From the NCBI RefSeq assembly GCF_040054535.1, contig NC_090781.1:4098501-4162500 (forward strand): a stretch of 64,000 nt of DNA. The letters are read 5' to 3'. Positions 46,401 to 64,000 of this stretch are shown here, in pieces. The stretch is from Antennarius striatus. Taxonomy: Eukaryota; Chordata; Actinopteri; Lophiiformes; Antennariidae. Positions within the stretch are counted from its first letter, which is position 1. Each line of letters starts with the position of its first letter. The translations under genes and the position numbers were made by a program. The notes beneath the pieces are model-generated. The model did no database searches. It was not told the DNA's origin and was given only the letters and a program-made list of their open reading frames with translations.

Positions 46401-47235
46401 AAAAAAAAATGTTTGCTTTCTTGTTAAACGAAATCACGAGACCCACCGCAGAACGGTAAACATCCACGTGCTGTTTTAACGCCACGAGAGACGAGACCGA
46501 GAGCCGCGATGCGTTCACGTCAAGTCGGAAAAGCCGGAGTCACTTGATCCCCAGCAGACGGTGTCAGGTCATTATGTAAAGCGAGCTTGGCATTCTCTGC
46601 GCCACCGCCCTTTATACCCCCCCCCCCGCCCCCCCAAACACACACACGGTTTGTTTTAATTAATATATGGTAACATTGATTAAAACCTTCATTTTTACGT
46701 TCCGTGCTAGCAGGAAGTTGATATTATACTAAGTAGAAAAGCGGGAAAGGCTCTCTGAACTTTCCGGTGCTGTTCCAGTGAACCCCCCCCGCTGCTGTCA
46801 ATGCAGCAGGTTCCAATGCCCCTGGTACTGCAGCAGCAGCGCGGTGCGACTGTTGGCTCAGACTGACAGCTCCGGTTCACAGACCTGCTGTTTCATGACG
46901 GACGAGCAACTAAAATGTCATTAAAATGTCGTGATGACCGTCAGACGTTCCCGTTAGAATCCACAGGAAACAATCGCACTGCCATCGGGCTTGCTTTATG
47001 AAGGCTGCTGATAAATCAAGCTTTTGTTCTTCACTCTGTTCAAAGAAACATGCTTCTTTCTTTCTATGCTGCCTTCATGATCCATTTTACGTCTCATATC
47101 TCAGTTTGGAACCCCCCCCACCAAAAAAAAATTTTTTATTTGCAATAAAAATACAAACTTACCACGTGCTTTCTGTTGTTGCTGGGCTTGCAATTCCAAA
47201 AACTTGGCGGCTTCTAGAAGCGTTTCGATGCTCAT
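35280..47235 (-). CDS. mnt: MNT, MAX-binding bHLH-zipper transcriptional repressor, 6 exons
   Basis: MNT dimerises with MAX, binds CACGTG E-boxes and recruits SIN3 to oppose MYC. Coding exons in transcript order: 47163-47235, 43410-43989, 42543-42584, 42280-42391, 36204-36396, 35280-36073; phases agree and give 597 aa (human about 582). Seen: SIN3-interaction helix MSIETLLEAAKFLE at 1-14; Glu/Lys/Gln-rich helix; Pro-rich stretch about 60-200; basic region EVHNKLEKNRRAHLKECF, helix-loop-helix to SALRYIQ (about 222-269); leucine zipper LKRKEKEYEHDMERLAR onward; conserved LSQWMDVIEVDRILRQT; acidic EGEDIMEDDLEDE; long Pro/Thr/His/Gln-rich tail ending VTMPPFPISTLKLA. The start is chosen because the first residues are the conserved SIN3 motif. 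Intron 4 is 5.9 kb and holds an unusual tandem array. Confidence 0.96.
37408..37437. repeat. (GT)n microsatellite in MNT intron 4
   Basis: Short pure GT run of about 30 bp. Confidence 0.9.
38975..39735. repeat. 17-18-bp tandem array inside a small DNA transposon
   Basis: About 35 diverged copies of a unit like 'ataaggcgcactggacta' run from about 38995 to 39615. The left flank reads 'tacaggattttccacattgtaaggc', split here as tacaggattttcc and acattgtaaggc; the right flank reads 'aaaggcttttagatgcc' then 'ttatagcgtggaaaatac'. Both flanks are the ends of the palindromic element present intact at 40794-40943. The array therefore seems to be an expansion of that element's own terminal motif. It lies in MNT intron 4. 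Confidence 0.8.
40240..40420 (+). promoter_or_regulatory. Promoter-like block inside MNT intron 4 (antisense)
   Basis: In a locally GC-rich patch, a perfect CRE (TGACGTCA, 40250-40257) is followed 40 bp later by a TATA-like CTTAAAAAG (40297-40305), a GC box (GGGGGCGGAG, about 40326-40335) and a possible donor (CAGG|gtaacc, about 40410). The order CRE, TATA, initiation region suits plus-strand transcription, antisense to MNT. No reading frame of note follows. Activity is inferred. Confidence 0.3.
40794..40943. mobile_element. 150-bp MITE with TA target duplication
   Basis: Begins CAGTATTTTCCGCACTATAA and ends with the near-inverse 'cttatagtctagaaaatactg'; terminal inverted repeats of at least 12 bp (CAGTATTTTC / GAAAATACTG). 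It is flanked on both sides by TA (40792-40793 and 40944-40945). Length, inverted repeats and TA duplication fit a Tc1/mariner-type MITE. It has no coding capacity. Confidence 0.85.
42770..43254. mobile_element. 485-bp non-autonomous Tc1/mariner-like element
   Basis: Starts CAGTGGTACCTCTACTTACG and ends with the inverse 'cataagtagaggtaccgctg', flanked by TA on both sides (42768-42769, 43255-43256). Subterminal copies of 'tctacttacg' are repeated in both arms. It makes up about 60% of MNT intron 2 (42585-43409). No transposase frame. Confidence 0.85.
44905..44960. promoter_or_regulatory. Tandem GC boxes in MNT intron 1
   Basis: GGGAGGGGGC occurs twice in tandem followed by GGGAGG (44911-44936), and GGCGGGAGG recurs at about 44960. 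These are canonical Sp1/KLF sites. They may mark an intragenic promoter or enhancer; the sequence alone does not decide. Confidence 0.35.
45575..45720 (+). mobile_element. tRNA-derived SINE
   Basis: A-box-like 'ggtcagtggtagagcagtcg' at about 45582-45601, then a body with 'agtgtgaaaaggtgactgc' and the characteristic 3' segment 'tataggtacagtctccattt' to 'accattta' at about 45710, as in common fish SINEs. The B box is decayed. Confidence 0.65.
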
Positions 47236-47460
47236 TTCTGTCCCGTTTTTTCTTTTTTTTTTGGGGGGGGGGGACTGTGTCCTAAGTTTTCCACAGAAAG
47301 GCGATGAAGCAAATGCAATATGTGCCTTTGTGCTGCAGTCAAGGAGAGGCTGTCGGTCTAAAGCTGGAAAAGGGTAATCGGATACCCCCGCGGTAGAAAC
47401 TCTACCACTTACGTAGGAGAGTTACAAACAAGATGGCGCTCCGAGTAGTGGCAACAGCAG
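47236..47460 (-). promoter_or_regulatory. mnt: MNT proximal promoter and 5' UTR
   Basis: Immediately upstream of the MNT start codon, the minus strand contains a YY1-type element (CGCCATCTTG, complement of 47430-47438), which often lies near start sites of TATA-less promoters. CpGs are frequent. On the plus strand the same bases read ATGGCGCTCCGAGTAGTGGC and then stop after 11 codons, so no plus-strand gene start is claimed. Confidence 0.5.
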
Positions 47461-47739
47461 GTTTGTGAATCACGCAGCAGTTGTAACCGCCCACCGACGG
47501 ACATTCACTCACTCACACACACACAGACACACGTCTGGAAGACAACGACCTGGAGGAGTCGGTCAACCGCGTCGCAGGCACTTCTGTTTCAGGCATTTCT
47601 TCAAATATGGAATGCGTTCACGTCTTCGGTCACTTTCCGTTTCCCGTCACTTTACATTCACTTTAGCTGGCAGTTTAAACATCCGTCACATGGCACAGAA
47701 AAAAATATTAGTGACCAGATAACATGAGTTTATCATTCC

Positions 47740-47950
47740 TGATGTTCTCGTGTCGTATTTGTTTCTTTTACATTTCTGAAACTTCCCTCTGGAAACGCTT
47801 CGTTACGCTTCGTTCCAGCTCGGCGCCGGAGTTTCCGAGCAGCCGCGACTGCAGCAAGTTTCAACTCGCATGACGTCATTTTCCTACCACCAATCAGCGC
47901 CAAGAACAACAAGGCATGGCATCTGCACACATGGATACAGGCGATGTATT
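47740..47950. promoter_or_regulatory. CpG-rich block with CRE and CCAAT box
   Basis: A perfect TGACGTCA (47871-47878) and a CCAAT box (47890-47894) lie 12 bp apart in a CpG-rich stretch (GCGCCGGAG, GCCGCGACTG nearby). It could be a distal MNT promoter or serve an unannotated transcript. No coding exon follows on either strand. Confidence 0.4.
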
Positions 47951-48817
47951 GATCCGTTTGAACTACGTCCGAGGTTCAGCGGCAAACCAACTCAAATAGG
48001 TCGATAGCTGATAAATTGGAGATGACGTTTAAAATCTAAACAAATTACTGAGAACATAATTCAGTCTGCTGACCAGCCATTGTTTCCTTCAGAAACTCCG
48101 GCGGAGGTGGAAAGTCAGAAGCTCATAACTAGTACAGTACTTAAGTACTGTCCTACATACAAAAATAAACATATTAAAGTATATGGTTAATATGGCAGTG
48201 AGACATTTCACTGGCATTTTTTCATTTTAAGACCACAACCCAATAGTTGTTTGGTGTCTATTATTTTATGATATAATTTATTAGTACTTAATTACTTATA
48301 CAGTCACACAGTTTCCTGCATTAAGGCCTGTACCCTGTACACCTGTGTGTAATGATACTAACAAGAGTGGAAAAATGATTTCTCCTACGAGGACTGATAA
48401 AGGTGTCTTTAACCTCTAAGCTTTTTCACTCAATGAGATTGATTGCTTATTCATTGTAAATCACTTATTTGAATAATGTACCAATCACCACAGATTACTT
48501 GTTTTAGATCAGATCCATTCAAGAGGAGCCACAATAATCTATGAGGTCAGTGGAGCAGGAAACCTTATCTTTATGTGTCACTGGTATCAAGTAACTACAG
48601 TATTGCATGAGTCACACCGGTTCTGAGCTTTAAAAATACACATTATAGTCATGAGGGGCCTGGTTTCCGAATCTCGTACCTCATCGCTGTCTGTTTAAAG
48701 CTGATCTCAAAATCAAGAATCATTTCAGACCGTTTTTCTGGTATTTATACAGAAATGGAAATATGAAAGAGACCAATATTAACAGTTTTATCACTTTTAA
48801 TTTTAACTATTTATCCC

Positions 48818-48822
<5 letters not shown>

Positions 48823-48861
<39 letters not shown>
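48823..48861. repeat. (AT)n microsatellite
   Basis: Pure AT run abutting the 5' end of the SINE that follows. Confidence 0.9.
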
Positions 48862-48864
<3 letters not shown>

Positions 48865-49068
48865 GTGACTCAGTGGTAGAGCGGGTCGTCCGATATTCCT
48901 AAGATCGGTGGTTCGATTCCCGCTCCCGCCCGGAAAAAAAAAAAAACACCCAGAGTGTGACTTGACAGTGGGAGGTGTCTAGAGTGTGCTGTTCCAATTT
49001 CTCTTCAGGGATCAAATCAATATATAAAATAAAAAAATATTAAAAAAATAGATTGTGTGTACAGGCCC

Positions 49069-49126
<58 letters not shown>

Positions 49127-49360
49127 CATGTCTGTACACATGCAGGTAATGGGAAGTAAGAGTTGCAGGAAGCTCCTTCATGGTGCGCCCCCAATGAGCA
49201 ACTTATGGAGGGGATGGTGCCTTGCTCAAGGGTGAACTGACACCTCCCACTCTCAGTTCACACTCAGAAATGTTTGCCCGACATGGATCTTCAACCATCG
49301 ACTTCCAGTCCCCAATTCAAGACTTAATGAAGTGTGCCACTGCCGCCCCTAATAGGACAC
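48861..49360 (+). mobile_element. tRNA-derived SINE interrupted by a microsatellite
   Basis: A clear tRNA-like head: A box TGACTCAGTGGTAGAGCGGG near 48866 and B box GGTTCGATTCCC near 48910, followed by poly-A. The body resumes with 'cagtgggaggtgtctagagt', is split by (CA)n at 49073-49123, and continues with 'gccttgctcaagggtgaact'. Pol III boxes are well kept, but no closed acceptor stem or terminator supports a tRNA gene. Confidence 0.65.
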
Positions 49361-49577
49361 AAGTTTTTGTTGGTAGACTTTATGAAAGGAACAGATTGCA
49401 AGTGACAAATTAGTGATACTGTAATTAGTTAGTATTTAACTGATTTCCACAAAACATCAGTCAATAATGTATTTAAGCCCTTGTGGAAGACCTACACTGC
49501 CCCCATGTGTCTATTTGTGAGAAGTGCATCACAAAACACTAAAAAAAGAAAAGGCACCTAAACAAGATAAATGTACA

Positions 49578-49853
49578 TTTATTGCAATTTTGAAGTAACT
49601 ATGAGCACAAAAATTGTAATGTACAGAATAAATTTACCTCAAATGGTAAAATGCCAAATACAAAATAATTGTACAATTACATTTAATGGCAACACATAGT
49701 CCTGTGAACATTTTTTAAAAAATCTCCAAAAAGCTGTAATGTGAAATATAATTCAAACTGTTTAAAAAAATAAATTCACGCTCATCCCTAAAATTAAAAT
49801 GTGCTATAGTTTCACAGCAACTGTTTTTAAAAGGAGCATTTTGTCCTGATTTC
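49578..49853 (-). other. mettl16: METTL16 3' untranslated region and polyA signal
   Basis: A minus-strand AATAAA (plus-strand TTTATT, 49578-49583) lies about 270 nt past the stop codon. The interval is A/T-rich and non-coding. This gives a short 3' UTR. Confidence 0.55.
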
Positions 49854-63693
<13,840 letters not shown>

Positions 63694-63702
63694 GACCAGA
63701 GC

Positions 63703-64000
63703 ACTGATGTCAGAGAGGGGAAGAGCCCAGCATTAAAATAAGGAGCATGTTTAAAAATAAACAAAACTAGAATGGTACCCCGCCAATTGCTCCCCCATAA
63801 GAACACAGTGAGCAGTTAGCAGGAGCTAGTTTGTAGCAGTAAGCTATCCGTTCCAGCTTCACGCCTACCTGTTCGGCTGTTATCCAGTTGTCATAAAATT
63901 ATTATTAATTATTATTTTAATACTTTTGTGAAGCACAACGTTACTTAAATACGCTAACTCAACTCACGTTGCGCAAACGTTGTCCGTATCCAGCAACTCT
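63703..64000 (-). promoter_or_regulatory. mettl16: METTL16 5' end: UTR intron and probable non-coding first exon
   Basis: On the minus strand an acceptor (ctgacatcag|TGCTC, exon from 63703) lies just upstream of the ATG at 63693. Further up, a strong donor (GCGCAAC|gtgagt, exon ending at 63968) marks a likely non-coding first exon that runs off the window edge. The palindromic TTGCGCAA nearby is a CpG-containing promoter-like motif. Splicing is inferred from consensus only. Confidence 0.4.

Larger units (their letters stand above)
43990..47162. other. MNT intron 1 with GC-rich patches and a SINE
   Basis: The 3.2-kb intron holds a run of Sp1-type GC boxes (44911-44936), a SINE (45575-45720) and a CpG-rich interval with two CACGTG E-boxes (46283-46288, 46465-46470). 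No coding exon was recognised on either strand. Confidence 0.6.

Noticed and set aside
47432..47464. Plus-strand start MALRVVATAG divergent from MNT
   Set aside because: It stops after 11 codons unless a weak donor is used, and the bases are better explained as a YY1 element of the MNT promoter.
48861..48935. tRNA gene
   Set aside because: A and B boxes are good, but the acceptor stem does not close and a SINE body with poly-A follows; SINE head.

Overview
The window is vertebrate nuclear DNA, very probably from a teleost fish. The evidence is three multi-exon genes with GT-AG introns whose products align almost end to end with my recollection of the human proteins, very abundant (CA)n/(GT)n microsatellites, fish-type tRNA-derived SINEs, LINE reverse-transcriptase tails and short DNA transposons. 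No bacterial, viral or CRISPR structure is present. All exon models were built by hand from splice signals, reading phase and remembered protein sequences; no search or alignment was run.

Layout. (1) 1-23.2 kb is AT-rich and repeat-rich and contains no certain coding exon. It holds three candidate alternative first exons or promoters of the next gene, near 0.8-1.26 kb, 19.8 kb and 22.0 kb. (2) 23.24-29.69 kb, plus strand: septin 4, 12 exons, 496 aa, with a 3' UTR to about 30.3 kb or 31.4 kb. (3) 31.4-33.1 kb: intergenic, with DNA-transposon and LINE debris. (4) 35.28-47.24 kb, minus strand: MNT, the MAX-partner bHLH-zipper repressor, 6 exons, 597 aa, with a 3' UTR reaching about 33.18 kb. Septin 4 and MNT are therefore tail to tail. 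(5) 47.24-49.56 kb: CpG-rich MNT promoter region and a SINE. (6) 49.85-63.69 kb, minus strand: METTL16, the U6 snRNA/MAT2A m6A methyltransferase, 9 coding exons, 558 aa, with a probable non-coding first exon at the right edge. MNT and METTL16 lie head to tail on the same strand.

The three genes do not form one pathway: a cytoskeletal GTPase, a transcriptional repressor and an RNA methyltransferase. MNT and METTL16 are also neighbours in human (17p13.3), whereas human SEPTIN4 is on 17q, so the septin 4 - MNT junction is the notable part of the order.

No clearly new biological system was found. The observations most worth a second look are: a 52-residue His-rich reading frame that continues past septin 4 exon 12 into intron 12; long (TG)n or (CA)n tracts touching a splice site of septin 4 and of METTL16; an approximately 700-bp tandem array that grew inside a small DNA transposon; and several candidate alternative promoters.
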